A DNA stretch of 64,000 nt from Comamonadaceae bacterium CG12_big_fil_rev_8_21_14_0_65_59_15 (GCA_002786915.1 PCUV01000067.1:1-64000); one strand, 5' to 3'. Shown: positions 39,313-50,619, counted from the stretch's first letter. The notes: a model not told the origin generated them from the sequence alone. Translations and numbers: made by a program.

Positions 39313-39642
39313 TTAGTTGCACAGCGCCGTGAGTGCCACCGGTGCGCATTGCTCGGGGTGGCCCGCGCAGCATTCGGCGGTCAGGTAATGCACCAGCTCT
39401 TGCATCAAGGCCATGTTCGCGCGGTAGCGCAGAAAGCGCCCTTCTTGCACGACAGACACCAGTTGGGCATGCGTGAGCGCTTTCAGGTGGAACGACAGGT
39501 TGGTGGCTGGCAAGGCCAGCGCGGCACTGATTTCACCGGCCACCTGTCCGGGTGGGCCGGCCTTGACCAGCAACCGGAAAACGTCCAATCGCACACCGGA
39601 GGCGAGCGATTCAAAAACCGTGATAGCAGTGGTTTTATCCAT
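39313..39642 (-). CDS. arsR: ArsR-family arsenic-responsive repressor
   Basis: A 109-residue winged helix protein with the recognition region LALPATNLSFHLKALTHAQLV. The classical ELCVCDL metal site of enteric ArsR is absent; instead the C-terminus holds cysteines (ECCAGHPEQCAP) that probably bind As(III), as in other ArsR variants. It is the first gene of the operon, and an inverted repeat overlaps its promoter. Confidence 0.9.
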   Translation of the reverse strand: MDKTTAITVFESLASGVRLDVFRLLVKAGPPGQVAGEISAALALPATNLSFHLKALTHAQLVSVVQEGRFLRYRANMALMQELVHYLTAECCAGHPEQCAPVALTALCN

Positions 39643-39644
39643 AG

Positions 39645-39673
39645 TTCAATGATTCAACAATGATTGAAGTATA
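39645..39673 (-). promoter_or_regulatory. ars operon promoter and ArsR operator
   Basis: Read on the minus strand, TATACT (39668-39673) is a -10 box 25 bp before arsR. Next to it lies the inverted repeat TTCAA-N6-TTGAA (39653-39668) plus a further TTCAA half-site nearer the gene, which suits an ArsR dimer blocking transcription start. Confidence 0.6.
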
Positions 39674-39711
39674 GATGAAAAGCAGATATCGGTTTATTCA
39701 CTACGCCCATA

Positions 39712-41343
39712 TCAGAAGACTTTGGAGCTGGATGGCTCAGGCATACCGCCTGGACTTGACCAGTCGTGAATCAGCGTTGGGTGTGGCAGATGGGGGATAA
39801 GCGTACCAAGGTCACCCTGACGGCCCAAGTCCCAGGCGCCAAGCCAGGACGGCAAGGTGCGCGACGGATCATCGCCCAGGCCCCGCACCACGCAGCCACC
39901 CGCAGCGCCGCTGGCCGCCACCGCCTGCAATTGGCCGGGCTCCAGAATGCCGCCAATACCCACCACCGGCGCGGGGGCCATGTGCGCCCACCAGGCCAGG
40001 TTGTCCAGGCCCTGTGGCACCCAGGGCATGTCTTTGGTGGTGGTGGGCCAGACCGGGCCGCAAGCGATCAGGTCAGGCTGTAGGCCCGCCGCACGGCACA
40101 GCTCCCACAGGCTGTGCGAGCTCAGGCCGAGCTGCACCCCCTGCGCACGCGCGGCCTGCAACTCGGCCCGTTCGGGTGCCGTCAGAGCCAGCAGATCAGC
40201 CTGCCCCAGATGCAAGGCACGCGCGCCTGCCGCCAGCGCCGCGCGCCAGTGGTCGTTGATGACCAGCAGCACCTGGGCAGCGTCGGCCGCACCCTGGCTG
40301 CGCACGATCGCGTCCTGCAACTGTGCGCTCCACGCCGCGTCGCTTGAACCCGCCGGGCGCTTCAGACGGAGCTGAATCGTGTCCACCGTGGGCGTGGCGC
40401 GCAGCACGGCCGCAACCTGCTCGGCGCTGTTGGCAATGGCATACACACCGGGGGCGCGAGCGCACCCGCGCAGGCCTGTGGCCCAGCGCTCGGGTGGCAG
40501 ATCGTCCAGCGACAGATGCGGCAGCAGCGTGGGGTCGGTGCCAAAGCCGGCACAGGCCAGCACGGGACCAGCCCCCTGGCCGACAGCGCTCGCGTGGCGC
40601 AGCGCGTGCGTGCTGGCCATTTTGGCCAGCACGACGGCGTCGGCCGCGACCCAGCCCAGCGCCAACGCCGCTGCCAGTGCGCTGGCAAAAGTGCAACCGG
40701 TGCCGTGCTGGTGCGTGGTGACCACCCGGGGCAGTGTCAACCAGCCGCACGCGTGTGGCGTGTCGAGCCAGTCATGCGACAGACCGGGCGTGTCTGCGTC
40801 GCCGCCGGTAATGACCACCGCCTGCACACCGCGCGCGCGCAAGGCCGCCGCTTGCGCCGGTACGCCCTGCGGCGCGTCGGCTGCCAGCAGAGCCGTGACT
40901 TCACGTTGGTTGGGGGTGATGACGCTGGCGCGCGGCAACAGCTCCTGGCGATACACCTGTAGCAGGGGCTCGTCCACCAGAGCCGCACCGGTGTTGGCGC
41001 GCAGCACCGGGTCCAGCACCAGCGCCACCGGACCGTGCGCACGCAATCGGTCAACCCAGCGCGCCAGCACGCGCGCATTGGTGGCGCTACCAAGCAGACC
41101 GGTCTTGATCACGCGCGGCGGCAGGTCGGCGGCCAGCGCGGCCAGTTGCGCCTCGAGCAGCGCGGCTGGCATGGGCTCTATGTGTGTCACCGTGGTGGTG
41201 TTTTGCGCGGTGACGGCGGCCACCACCGGGCACAGGTGCACACCAAATGCATCAGCAGCGCGTTGGTCGGCCGCCAGACCGGCACCGCCGCCACTGTCGG
41301 TGCCAGCGATGCTCCAGATCACCGGCATGGCTGGTGTGCGCAT
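39712..41343 (-). CDS. thiD: Fused HMP-P kinase / thiamine-phosphate synthase (ThiD-ThiE)
   Basis: A 543-residue fusion. Residues about 5-260 are ThiD (IAGTDSGGGAGLAADQ, KTGLLGS, HQHGTGCTFASALAA), phosphorylating HMP to HMP-PP. Residues about 295-510 are ThiE-like (YAIANSAEQ, TIQLRLKRP, HLGQADL, CGPVWPTTTK, VVGIGGI), joining HMP-PP to thiazole phosphate. It is the last gene of the thiamine operon, 9 bp after thiG. ATG 41328 is a possible alternative start. Confidence 0.93.
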   Translation of the reverse strand: MRTPAMPVIWSIAGTDSGGGAGLAADQRAADAFGVHLCPVVAAVTAQNTTTVTHIEPMPAALLEAQLAALAADLPPRVIKTGLLGSATNARVLARWVDRLRAHGPVALVLDPVLRANTGAALVDEPLLQVYRQELLPRASVITPNQREVTALLAADAPQGVPAQAAALRARGVQAVVITGGDADTPGLSHDWLDTPHACGWLTLPRVVTTHQHGTGCTFASALAAALALGWVAADAVVLAKMASTHALRHASAVGQGAGPVLACAGFGTDPTLLPHLSLDDLPPERWATGLRGCARAPGVYAIANSAEQVAAVLRATPTVDTIQLRLKRPAGSSDAAWSAQLQDAIVRSQGAADAAQVLLVINDHWRAALAAGARALHLGQADLLALTAPERAELQAARAQGVQLGLSSHSLWELCRAAGLQPDLIACGPVWPTTTKDMPWVPQGLDNLAWWAHMAPAPVVGIGGILEPGQLQAVAASGAAGGCVVRGLGDDPSRTLPSWLGAWDLGRQGDLGTLIPHLPHPTLIHDWSSPGGMPEPSSSKVF

Positions 41344-41352
41344 GGCCGTCGA

Positions 41353-42132
41353 TCAACCGATAAGGAAAGGCTGGCCGCTGACGGGCGTGGAGGCCACGGC
41401 CATATCCTGTGGCGCCATCACGCCAGCCAGATACGCCGCGCGCCCGGCCTCAATGGCCAGACCAAAGGCGCGCGCCATGCGCACCGGGTCCAGCGACTGG
41501 CTCACGGCAGAATTAAGCAACACCGCATCAAAACCAAACTCCATGGCCTGCGCGGCGTGACTGGGCGCGCCAAGGCCGGCATCGACCACCAGTGGCACAC
41601 CCGGCAGCCGGGCGCGCAACGTGCGCAGCGCAAACGGATTGATCAAGCCCTGGCCAGAGCCGATCGGTGCGCCCCAGGGCATCAACACTTGGCAGCCCGC
41701 GTCCAGCAGGCGTTGGCAGGTCACCAGATCGTCGGTGCAATAGGGGAAGACGGTGAAGCCGTCTTTCACCAGTTGGGCCGCCGCCTCGACCGTGCCCCAG
41801 GGGTCGGGCTGCAAGGTGTGCTCGTCGCCCACCACTTCAAGCTTGATCCAGTGCGTGCCGTACAGTTCGCGCGCCATCTGCGCCAGCGTGATCGCTTCGC
41901 GCGCGCTGCGGCAGCCGGCGGTGTTGGGCAACAGGTGCACGCCGCTGCTGACAATGCGTTCGATATAGCCGTTGTCGCCGCCCACAGAGACCGTGCGCTT
42001 GAGACCGACCGTGACGACTTGTGTGCCGCTGGCGGCGATACTGTCAGAGAGCACCTGCAGCGACGGGTAGCCCGAGCTGCCCAGGAAAAATCGGCTGGTG
42101 AGCGTGGTGCCGACTACGCTGAATGAATCCAT
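41353..42132 (-). CDS. thiG: Thiazole synthase
   Basis: A 259-residue TIM barrel that forms the thiamine thiazole from DXP, dehydroglycine and ThiS thiocarboxylate. It shows the family segments RFFLGSSGYPS, VTVGLKR, DDLVTCQRLLDAGC and PLVVDAGLGAPSHAAQAMEFG. It lies between panD and thiD/E. Confidence 0.95.
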   Translation of the reverse strand: MDSFSVVGTTLTSRFFLGSSGYPSLQVLSDSIAASGTQVVTVGLKRTVSVGGDNGYIERIVSSGVHLLPNTAGCRSAREAITLAQMARELYGTHWIKLEVVGDEHTLQPDPWGTVEAAAQLVKDGFTVFPYCTDDLVTCQRLLDAGCQVLMPWGAPIGSGQGLINPFALRTLRARLPGVPLVVDAGLGAPSHAAQAMEFGFDAVLLNSAVSQSLDPVRMARAFGLAIEAGRAAYLAGVMAPQDMAVASTPVSGQPFLIG

Positions 42133-42164
42133 TGGTGAAACCTCTTGAATCTCTGAAACCTTGC

Positions 42165-42198
42165 GGGTCAGACCACTCGCGCAGCGACGTGCTCTGAC
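42165..42198. repeat. REP-like stem-loop overlapping the panD 3' end
   Basis: GGGTCAGA (42165-42172) is complementary to TCTGACCC (42193-42200 region) around a loop that again contains CGCGCAGCG. It is followed by CAACTGATTAAATT. This matches the element at 18210-18265 and the general GGGGTCAGA...TTAAAT pattern of REP units. The panD stop codon is inside it. Confidence 0.65.
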
Positions 42199-42584
42199 CC
42201 CAACTGATTAAATTGCACTGCCACCTGGTCGCGCGCACCCACCATCCGGTTGTGCTCGTCAACAAACACCAGTTGCGGCCGATGGCTGCCAACCTGGTCC
42301 TCTGGTACTTGTGCAAAAGCGGCAATGATGAGCAAGTCGCCCAGCGCGGCACGGCGCGCGGCCGAACCGTTGACCGAAATCATTCCGGAGCCGCGCTCGC
42401 CTTTGATGGCGTAGGTGACGAAGCGCTCGCCGTTGTTGATGTTCCAGATGTGAACCTGTTCGTTTTCGAGAATGTTGGCGGCCTCCAGCAGGTTTTCGTC
42501 GATGGCGCAGGAGCCTTCGTAGTGCAGTTCGCAGTGCGTTGCGGTCACGCGGTGGATTTTTGACTTGAGCATGGTTCGGAACAT
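42168..42584 (-). CDS. panD: Aspartate 1-decarboxylase
   Basis: Pyruvoyl enzyme making beta-alanine for pantothenate and CoA. The 138-residue precursor has the self-processing site Y-E-G-S (HYEGSCAID; cleavage between G24 and S25) and the family N-terminus [14 protein letters not shown]. The last 14 residues ([14 protein letters not shown]) are encoded by the REP-like element, so the natural C-terminus seems extended. Its place inside a thiamine operon is unusual. ATG 42584 follows TGGAG. Confidence 0.94.
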   Translation of the reverse strand: MFRTMLKSKIHRVTATHCELHYEGSCAIDENLLEAANILENEQVHIWNINNGERFVTYAIKGERGSGMISVNGSAARRAALGDLLIIAAFAQVPEDQVGSHRPQLVFVDEHNRMVGARDQVAVQFNQLGSEHVAARVV

Positions 42585-42612
42585 GACTGTCTCCAAAAAG
42601 TTGGGGGGTTAC

Positions 42613-42843
42613 TCAGCCGCCCACAATGGCGTGAAAGGTGAGCACGGTGTCGTTGTGTTTGAGGACGGTCGATGGGCGCAGTGCGCGTGGCACGAAATCG
42701 CCATTGACGGCGCTGGCGACCTGCTCCGCACTGACGCCGCTGTGGCTCAGGATGTGCGCCAGCGCGGTCTCGAGCGAGCACGGCGCGGGCAGCGTCAGCG
42801 CACCGATGTCGGTGTGGATGGTGATGTGTGCCGGGGCGTTCAT
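42613..42843 (-). CDS. thiS: Sulfur carrier protein ThiS
   Basis: A 76-residue ubiquitin-like protein ending in the obligatory Gly-Gly (FHAIVGG), which is activated to a thiocarboxylate and gives sulfur to ThiG. It starts 1 bp after the thiO stop. No thiF is present in the operon, so activation must use an adenylyltransferase encoded elsewhere. Confidence 0.92.
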   Translation of the reverse strand: MNAPAHITIHTDIGALTLPAPCSLETALAHILSHSGVSAEQVASAVNGDFVPRALRPSTVLKHNDTVLTFHAIVGG

Positions 42844-42844
42844 T

Positions 42845-43954
42845 TCATGTCACCAGCTCGGTGCGCGCCAAGGCATCATCGACCAGCGAGGGCGCCAGCA
42901 GCCAGCCGTGACGATACAGGCCGTTGATGCGCACCAGACCGTCTTCGATGTGTATCTCGGGCCGGTTGTCGGGCAGCGCCGGGCGCAGGTTGCGGTCGAG
43001 CCGGACAATGCGGGCCTCGGCCAGCGCCGGGATGATGCTATGCGCGGCGGCCATCAGCTCGACCGCGCTGCGCAGCGACACCTCGGAGCGGTCATCGCTT
43101 TCGAGTTCGCTCGCCCCCAAAAAAATCACGTCCTTGCGCCGCGGCACCAGATAGACCCGGTGGCGCGGGTGCAGCAGCCGCACCGCGCGGCGCAGTTCGA
43201 CGCCGGGTGCGTGCAGCCAGACCGTCTCGCCGCGCACACCGCGCACCGGGGTGGCATCGCGGGCGCCTGCACCGCGCAGGTCGAACACCCAGTCAAAGCT
43301 GTGCGTGCTGGCCGTGCTGCCATCGGGTGCGGTGGTCTCCAGTTGCGCACCGGTTGAAGCGTCTGCTGCTGCGCGCAGCGTGGTCACGCGCTGCTGCCAA
43401 TGCCATTGCACGTTGGGCGCGCTGGCGTGCAGGGCCTTGAGCATGCACGGCGTGCAGACCGCCGCCTCACCCGGCAACAGCCACGCGTGCAGGCGCCCCT
43501 GGCTGGCATGCAATGCGGGTTCAAGCTCATGCAGGCGCGCGGCGTCCACCGGCACCACTTGCTGGGGCCAGCCACGCGAACCTTTTTCGATGTGTGCCAG
43601 CACCCGCTGGGCTGCGCCCAGGTCGGGGCCGTGCGCCACCAGCAGGCTGCCGTTGCATTCAAAGTGTGGCTGATGCTTGCCCTGGCGTGCCACCCGGGCA
43701 GAAATTTGTGCCCACCGGTCAATCGAATACCAGCCGCGCTCGGCCAAGTCGGGGTCGGTGGCATCCAGCTCGGCCAAGGGGCTGAGCATGCCCGCCGCAG
43801 TAAAGCCTGCGGCCCCTTGCCCATCAAACGAGGGTAGCGGCCCATCGGCCGGGTCGAACACGCTGACCTGATGGCCCGCGTGTGCCAGCTGCCAGGCAGT
43901 CAGTCGCCCCAGCAATCCGGCACCGGCAATGCCTATTTTTAAAGGTGTTGCCAT
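42845..43954 (-). CDS. thiO: Glycine oxidase ThiO
   Basis: A 369-residue FAD amine oxidase with the dinucleotide-binding N-terminus IGIAGAGLLGRLTAWQLA. It oxidises glycine to dehydroglycine for thiazole synthesis, the aerobic alternative to ThiH. It sits between thiC (3 bp gap) and thiS. Confidence 0.92.
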   Translation of the reverse strand: MATPLKIGIAGAGLLGRLTAWQLAHAGHQVSVFDPADGPLPSFDGQGAAGFTAAGMLSPLAELDATDPDLAERGWYSIDRWAQISARVARQGKHQPHFECNGSLLVAHGPDLGAAQRVLAHIEKGSRGWPQQVVPVDAARLHELEPALHASQGRLHAWLLPGEAAVCTPCMLKALHASAPNVQWHWQQRVTTLRAAADASTGAQLETTAPDGSTASTHSFDWVFDLRGAGARDATPVRGVRGETVWLHAPGVELRRAVRLLHPRHRVYLVPRRKDVIFLGASELESDDRSEVSLRSAVELMAAAHSIIPALAEARIVRLDRNLRPALPDNRPEIHIEDGLVRINGLYRHGWLLAPSLVDDALARTELVT

Positions 43955-43957
43955 GGC

Positions 43958-45931
<1,974 letters not shown>

Positions 45932-45961
45932 TTACCCCGTCTGCGGAACCTTTAAGGCATG

Positions 45962-46062
45962 CGCTCTTCTTTCGCCGGTACTAACCGGATCAAGTTCACG
46001 GGTTCGGTTTTTCAACCATCTCAGCAGTCGACCTCGAAAGGTGCTTGCTCCCCGGAGCAGTG
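45962..46062 (-). ncRNA. TPP riboswitch (THI element) upstream of thiC
   Basis: The minus strand carries the conserved THI-box parts in order: GGGGAGC, CTGAGA (46019-46024), AACCGAACCC, GAACTTGATCCGG (45985-45997) and TTAGTACCGGCGAAAG. The spacing and the position about 110 bp before thiC fit a TPP aptamer. It should shut off the entire thiC-thiO-thiS-panD-thiG-thiD/E operon when TPP is plentiful. Confidence 0.95.
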
Positions 46063-46091
46063 TGTGACAGTTTAGCCGCTTGTGCTGACTT

Positions 46092-46252
46092 AGGGCTTGT
46101 TCATGAATAAGCTATGCATTTGGCCGTCGGAGTTGGGATGCAATGCTAGGCGCAAAGCGCGCCGTGCAGCTCTGCTGCACAAGCAATTTGCAACGACGCA
46201 GTGCGCCCAAATCCGGCGAGCCAAATGTATATGTTATTTGTGAACAAGTCCT
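46092..46252. repeat. Long imperfect inverted repeat, MITE-like
   Basis: The left arm (AGGGCTTGTTCATGAATAAG..., 46092-46137) matches the reverse complement of the right arm (46206-46252) over about 46 bases with roughly three quarters identity. The inside contains a perfect hairpin GTGCAGC-TCT-GCTGCAC. The unit looks like a non-autonomous mobile element. A partial second copy of the inner right part lies at 35119-35150. Confidence 0.6.
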
Positions 46253-46270
46253 TACCTCATTGCGTCGTCG

Positions 46271-46360
46271 TACAAGGGAATCTGGACCAGCATCAAGCGT
46301 GTGAGCTCAGTGGATGAGTACAAATCCAGCGTGTCGTTCAAGGATCGCTTCATTGGCTAA
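46271..46360 (+). pseudogene. C-terminal relic of an unidentified gene
   Basis: A coding-like frame reads YKGIWTSIKRVSSVDEYKSS, then VSFKDRFIG and stop, and is followed 26 bp later by a strong terminator. No start exists; the frame runs into the inverted-repeat element on its left. I do not recognise the family. Confidence 0.4.
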
Positions 46361-46385
46361 AGCCGCTTGCATCTGAATCGCACCA

Positions 46386-46413
46386 GGGTGGCCATGTGCC
46401 ACCCCATTTTTTT
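46386..46413 (+). terminator. Intrinsic terminator
   Basis: GGGTGGC-CATGT-GCCACCC is a perfect 7-bp stem followed by CA and seven T. It is placed to end transcription of the relic at 46271-46360. Confidence 0.8.
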
Positions 46414-46649
46414 GCACAGTGGAGCCTAGCTTGATGCATTCAACTATCGTCTACTCGGCAAGCTGCACACCGCCCCTTCATGAACGCTGGCGTCTCGGGC
46501 CTGTTTGCGTCGTACGCGTAGCGGGAACTGACCCAAGGGTTCTATCCATGATCATCAATAGTTGCACAATTGGCAGTGCTTGGGGGATCAGCCCCAGAAC
46601 ACCCTGGCAAAAAATTTCAACCACAATCCCAACGTAATCATTTCAACGC

Positions 46650-47453
46650 ATGACACACACTTCCAACTCTTCTCATCCACCCTTGCCCGTAGCTGTTGTG
46701 ACCGGCGGCGCGCGAGGCATCGGGCTGGCCATTGCACAGTGGTTTCTGGCGCACGACCACCGTGTGGCGTTGCTAGACATCGACGCCACCACACTGGAGC
46801 AGACCAACGAGCGTTTGAACGACCCCGCCAGTGTGTTGGCGCTGCACTGCGACGTCTCCAAAGCTGACCAGGTGCAGGCCGCCGTGGCGCAGGTGGTGGC
46901 ACGCTTTGGGCGCATCGACGCGCTGGTCAACAACGCGGGCATTGCCATCTTCAAGCCGATTTTGCAAACCACGCTTCAAGAGTGGCACGAGGTGCTGGCC
47001 ACCAATCTCGACGGCCCTTTCATCTGCACCCAGGCGTGCGCCCCGGTGATGCTCAAGACCGGCGGCGGCAGCGTGGTTAACATTGCGTCGATTTCGGGCT
47101 TGCGCGGCAGCACCTTGCGCGTGGCCTACGGCACCAGCAAGGCGGCGGTGATCCACCTCACACGCCAGCAGGCGGTGGAACTGGGCGTGGTGGGCATCCG
47201 CGTGAACGCAGTAGCCCCCGGTCCGGTCGATACTGAAATGGCCAAAAAAGTGCACGCGGTGGCGATCCGCAAGGACTACCACGACGTGATCCCGCTGGGG
47301 CGCTACGGCACACCGGAAGAAATTGCCGCCGCTGTGGGCTTTTTGTGCAGCCCCGCTGCCAGTTACATCAACGGCCAAGTGCTGGCTGCCGATGGCGGGT
47401 TTGACGCGGCAGGGGTTGGGTTGCCCACCTTGCGGGCCAATGCCCAGACTTGA
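46650..47453 (+). CDS. Short-chain dehydrogenase/reductase (SDR)
   Basis: A 267-residue classical SDR with the cofactor motif TGGARGIGLA, NNAG, the catalytic serine in NIASISG and YGTSK (Tyr-x-x-x-Lys). The C-terminal pattern (PLGRYGTPEEIAAAVGFL, INGQVLAADGGF) is that of 3-oxoacyl-ACP reductase-like enzymes. The substrate is unknown. It is followed 59 bp later by the HAD gene. Confidence 0.9.
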   Translation: MTHTSNSSHPPLPVAVVTGGARGIGLAIAQWFLAHDHRVALLDIDATTLEQTNERLNDPASVLALHCDVSKADQVQAAVAQVVARFGRIDALVNNAGIAIFKPILQTTLQEWHEVLATNLDGPFICTQACAPVMLKTGGGSVVNIASISGLRGSTLRVAYGTSKAAVIHLTRQQAVELGVVGIRVNAVAPGPVDTEMAKKVHAVAIRKDYHDVIPLGRYGTPEEIAAAVGFLCSPAASYINGQVLAADGGFDAAGVGLPTLRANAQT

Positions 47454-47512
47454 CGCCGCTAGCGGGCTTGGGCAGCGTCAGGCGCTTGTCGCCCAGCCCG
47501 TAAAATCCGTCC

Positions 47513-48268
47513 ATGACTGTCCCCCAGACCTTGCCTACAGCGGGCTCGGCGCCGCACCCGCGCGCCGTGCTGTTTGATGCCTACGGCACGCTGTTTGACG
47601 TGTACAGCGTGGCCGAGCTGGCCGAGCAACTCTTTCCCGGCCAGGGTCAGGGCTTGAGCGTGTTGTGGCGCGACAAGCAGATCGAATACACCCGCCTGGT
47701 GACCACCAGCAACCACGGCGCGCACTATCAGCCGTTTAGTGCTCTGACCCGCGCAGCGCTCATTTGCGCTCTTAAAAAGATAACTGCTCGCCCAGGTGAA
47801 TCAAGGTCTGCAAGCCAATTTCTTATAGATTTTGAGCCTCAGATCGAACGGTTGCTGGCGCAGTACCAGCACCTGGACGCGTTCCCGGAAAACCTGGGCG
47901 TGCTGCAACAACTCAAACAACGCGGCATCGTGATCGGTATTTTGAGCAATGGCGACGCTGCCATGCTGCAAGCCGCCGTGCACGCGGCCGGCTTTGATGG
48001 CTTGCTGGACCACGTCATCAGCGTGGACCCGATCCGCACCTACAAAACCGACCCGGCGGCCTATGCGCTGGGCGAGCAAGCCACCGGCCTGAAGGCAACA
48101 GAGATTGTTTTTGTCAGCTCCAACGGCTGGGACGCGCTGGGTGCCACCTGGTACGGTTACCAGACGCTGTGGATCAACCGCTACCATCTGCCGTTTGAAG
48201 AGCTGGGCACGCAGCCGCACCGCATCGGTGGCGATTTGCGCGCCGTGCTTGAATTTTTCCCGTCCTGA
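47513..48268 (+). CDS. Haloacid dehalogenase, type II (HAD superfamily)
   Basis: A 251-residue protein with the (S)-2-haloacid dehalogenase pattern: nucleophile motif [26 protein letters not shown], a lysine in RTYKTDP and [10 protein letters not shown]. Between ALTR and QYQHL the cap region contains AT-rich codons ([20 protein letters not shown]) whose DNA matches the interspersed repeat, so part of the cap has been replaced or extended by a repeat read in frame. Activity on haloacids is likely by family but not certain. Confidence 0.85.
   Translation: MTVPQTLPTAGSAPHPRAVLFDAYGTLFDVYSVAELAEQLFPGQGQGLSVLWRDKQIEYTRLVTTSNHGAHYQPFSALTRAALICALKKITARPGESRSASQFLIDFEPQIERLLAQYQHLDAFPENLGVLQQLKQRGIVIGILSNGDAAMLQAAVHAAGFDGLLDHVISVDPIRTYKTDPAAYALGEQATGLKATEIVFVSSNGWDALGATWYGYQTLWINRYHLPFEELGTQPHRIGGDLRAVLEFFPS
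47781..47816 (+). repeat. Comamonadaceae-type repeat inside the HAD gene, copy E
   Basis: TAACTGCTCGCCCAGG, then TGAATCAAGGTCTGCAAGCC aligns position for position with copy C at 58490 and copy A at 31321 apart from point differences. It is translated as part of the dehalogenase. Confidence 0.6.
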
Positions 48269-48294
48269 TTTTTCAACTCTCATTTCATCCAACC

Positions 48295-50511
48295 ATGACT
48301 GAACGCATCAACCGCAATGGCCTGCAAGTGGCGGCCAACCTGAGCCAATTCATCGATACCCAGGTGCTGCCCGGCACCGGCGTCAGCGCCGACACCTTCT
48401 GGCAGGGTTTTGCCCGCCTGGTGACCGACCTGGCCCCTAAAAACATCGCCCTGCTGGCCGAGCGGGATCGCCTGCAAGCCGAGCTAGACGGCTGGCACAA
48501 AGCCAACCCCGGCCCCATCACTGACATGCCGGCTTACCGCGCTTTTCTGGAGCGCATCGGTTACCTGGTGACACCGCCCAAAAAGGCGCGCATCAGCACC
48601 ACGCATGTGGATGCCGAACTGGCGGTGCAGGCCGGCCCGCAACTGGTGGTGCCGATCCTGAACGCGCGCTACGCGCTGAACGCCGCCAACGCGCGCTGGG
48701 GCAGCCTGTACGACGCGCTCTACGGCACCGACGTGATCAGCGAAGACAAGGGTTGCGAGAAAGTCGGCAAGAAAGGGGGGTACAACCCCAAACGCGGTGC
48801 CAAGGTGATCGCATACGCGCGCTACGTACTGGACCGCTGCGCGCCGCTCAAGAAAGGCTCGCACATTGACAGCGTGGGCTACCGCGTCAAGGGCGGCAAG
48901 CTGGCCGTCAAGCTGGCCGACGGCAGCAGCACCGGCCTGGCCGATGCCAAACAGTTTGTGGGCTACCAGGGCGACGCCAAAGCGCCCAGCAGCGTACTGT
49001 TTGAGCACAACGGCCTGCACCTGGACCTGATCATCAACCGCACCACCCCCATCGGTGCCAAAGACCCCGCGGGCGTGTCCGACCTGGTGGTGGAGGCTGC
49101 GCTGTCCACCATCCTCGACCTGGAAGATTCCATCGCCGCAGTCGATGCCGACGACAAGGTGCTGGCCTACAGCAACTGGCTGGGCATCTTGAATGGCACG
49201 CTGACCGAGACGTTTGAAAAAGGTGGCAAGACACTGCACCGCGGCTTGAATGCTGACCGTATTTACACCGCGCCGCACGGCAAAAAAACCGTGCGCCTGC
49301 ACGGCCGCGCGCTGCTGTTTGTGCGCAACGTGGGTCACCTGATGACCAACCCGGCTATTTTGTACACCGACGCAACAGGCAAGGTACGCGAAATTCCCGA
49401 AGGCATTTTGGATGCGATGGTCACCACCACCATTGCGCTGCACGACCTGCAAAAACCCAAAAAGGCCGACATTCGCAACAGCCGCAAGGGCTCGGTCTAT
49501 ATCGTCAAGCCCAAGATGCACGGCCCCGCTGAAGTGGCGTTTGCCAACGAGCTGTTTGGCCGTGTGGAGCAGGTGCTGGGCTTGCCCGAGGCCACTGTCA
49601 AACTCGGCATCATGGACGAAGAGCGCCGCACCAGCGTGAACCTGAAGGCCTGTATTGCCGCCGCACCCGCGCGCGTGGCCTTCATCAACACCGGCTTTTT
49701 GGACCGCACCGGCGACGAAATGCACAGCGCCATGCAGGGTGGCCCGATGATCCGCAAGGGCGACATGAAAACCAGCGCCTGGATCCAGGCCTACGAACGC
49801 AACAACGTGCTGGTGGGTCTGAAATGCGGCCTGCGCGGCAAGGCGCAGATCGGCAAGGGCATGTGGGCCATGCCCGATCTAATGAAGGCGATGCTGGAGC
49901 AAAAAATCGGCCACCCCAAGGCCGGTGCCAACACCGCCTGGGTGCCCAGCCCGACCGGCGCCACGCTGCACAGCCTGCACTACCACCAGGTGCGGGTGAA
50001 AGACGTGCAAAAAGAGTTGGAAAAACAAAACGCCGACAAACTGCGCGACGAACTGCTGGCCGGTCTGCTGCAAGTGCCGGTGGCCGCGCAAGCCAATTGG
50101 AGCGATGCCGAGAAGCAGCAAGAGCTGGACAACAACATCCAGGGCATTCTGGGCTACGTGGTGCGCTGGGTGGACCAGGGCGTGGGCTGCTCCAAGGTGC
50201 CTGATGTGCACGACATCGGCCTGATGGAAGACCGCGCCACGCTGCGCATCAGCAGCCAGCACGTGGCCAACTGGCTGCTGCACGGCGTGGTGCCCGAGGC
50301 ACAGGTGCGCGCCACCTTCGAGCGCATGGCCGCCAAGGTGGACCAGCAAAACGCCGGTGACCCGGCCTACAAGCCGATGGCCGGCAACGTCAAGACCAGC
50401 ATGGCCTACCAGGCCGCGCTGGACCTGGTGTTCAAGGGCGTGGCGCAACCCAGCGGCTACACCGAGCCGCTGCTGCACGGCTGGCGGCAAAAGGTGAAAG
50501 CGGAGGTTTGA
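48295..50511 (+). CDS. glcB: Malate synthase G
   Basis: Condenses glyoxylate with acetyl-CoA to malate. The 738-residue length is that of isoform G. The N-terminus [16 protein letters not shown] and the segments [29 protein letters not shown] and [17 protein letters not shown] are typical. It begins 26 bp after the HAD gene. No glycolate oxidase or isocitrate lyase genes are next to it. Confidence 0.96.
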   Translation: MTERINRNGLQVAANLSQFIDTQVLPGTGVSADTFWQGFARLVTDLAPKNIALLAERDRLQAELDGWHKANPGPITDMPAYRAFLERIGYLVTPPKKARISTTHVDAELAVQAGPQLVVPILNARYALNAANARWGSLYDALYGTDVISEDKGCEKVGKKGGYNPKRGAKVIAYARYVLDRCAPLKKGSHIDSVGYRVKGGKLAVKLADGSSTGLADAKQFVGYQGDAKAPSSVLFEHNGLHLDLIINRTTPIGAKDPAGVSDLVVEAALSTILDLEDSIAAVDADDKVLAYSNWLGILNGTLTETFEKGGKTLHRGLNADRIYTAPHGKKTVRLHGRALLFVRNVGHLMTNPAILYTDATGKVREIPEGILDAMVTTTIALHDLQKPKKADIRNSRKGSVYIVKPKMHGPAEVAFANELFGRVEQVLGLPEATVKLGIMDEERRTSVNLKACIAAAPARVAFINTGFLDRTGDEMHSAMQGGPMIRKGDMKTSAWIQAYERNNVLVGLKCGLRGKAQIGKGMWAMPDLMKAMLEQKIGHPKAGANTAWVPSPTGATLHSLHYHQVRVKDVQKELEKQNADKLRDELLAGLLQVPVAAQANWSDAEKQQELDNNIQGILGYVVRWVDQGVGCSKVPDVHDIGLMEDRATLRISSQHVANWLLHGVVPEAQVRATFERMAAKVDQQNAGDPAYKPMAGNVKTSMAYQAALDLVFKGVAQPSGYTEPLLHGWRQKVKAEV

Positions 50512-50521
50512 GGTATGGATC

Positions 50522-50582
50522 GCTATTTATGTCATCGCTGCTTGCACAAGTTTTTATTGGGCTAGAGCTGCCTGATTTAGCT
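50522..50582 (+). repeat. Interspersed Comamonadaceae-type repeat, copy B
   Basis: Just after glcB: TCGCTGCTTGCACAAG, TTTTTATTGGGCTAGAGCTGCC. It matches copies A and C and may act as a terminator or mRNA end structure. Confidence 0.6.
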
Positions 50583-50619
50583 TGTAATTTTTGAGAACGG
50601 TACCTGCGGGTGCCGTTTG

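Larger units (their letters stand above)
46063..46649. other. Intergenic region with inverted-repeat element and gene relic
   Basis: No intact gene. From left to right it contains the 160-bp inverted repeat (46092-46252), a 30-codon C-terminal gene relic (46271-46360), an intrinsic terminator (46386-46413) and about 230 bp without recognisable content before the SDR gene. Confidence 0.6.

Noticed and set aside
46419-46637. 72-codon frame upstream of the SDR gene
   Set aside because: No ribosome site, odd composition, and no domain; the interval looks non-coding.
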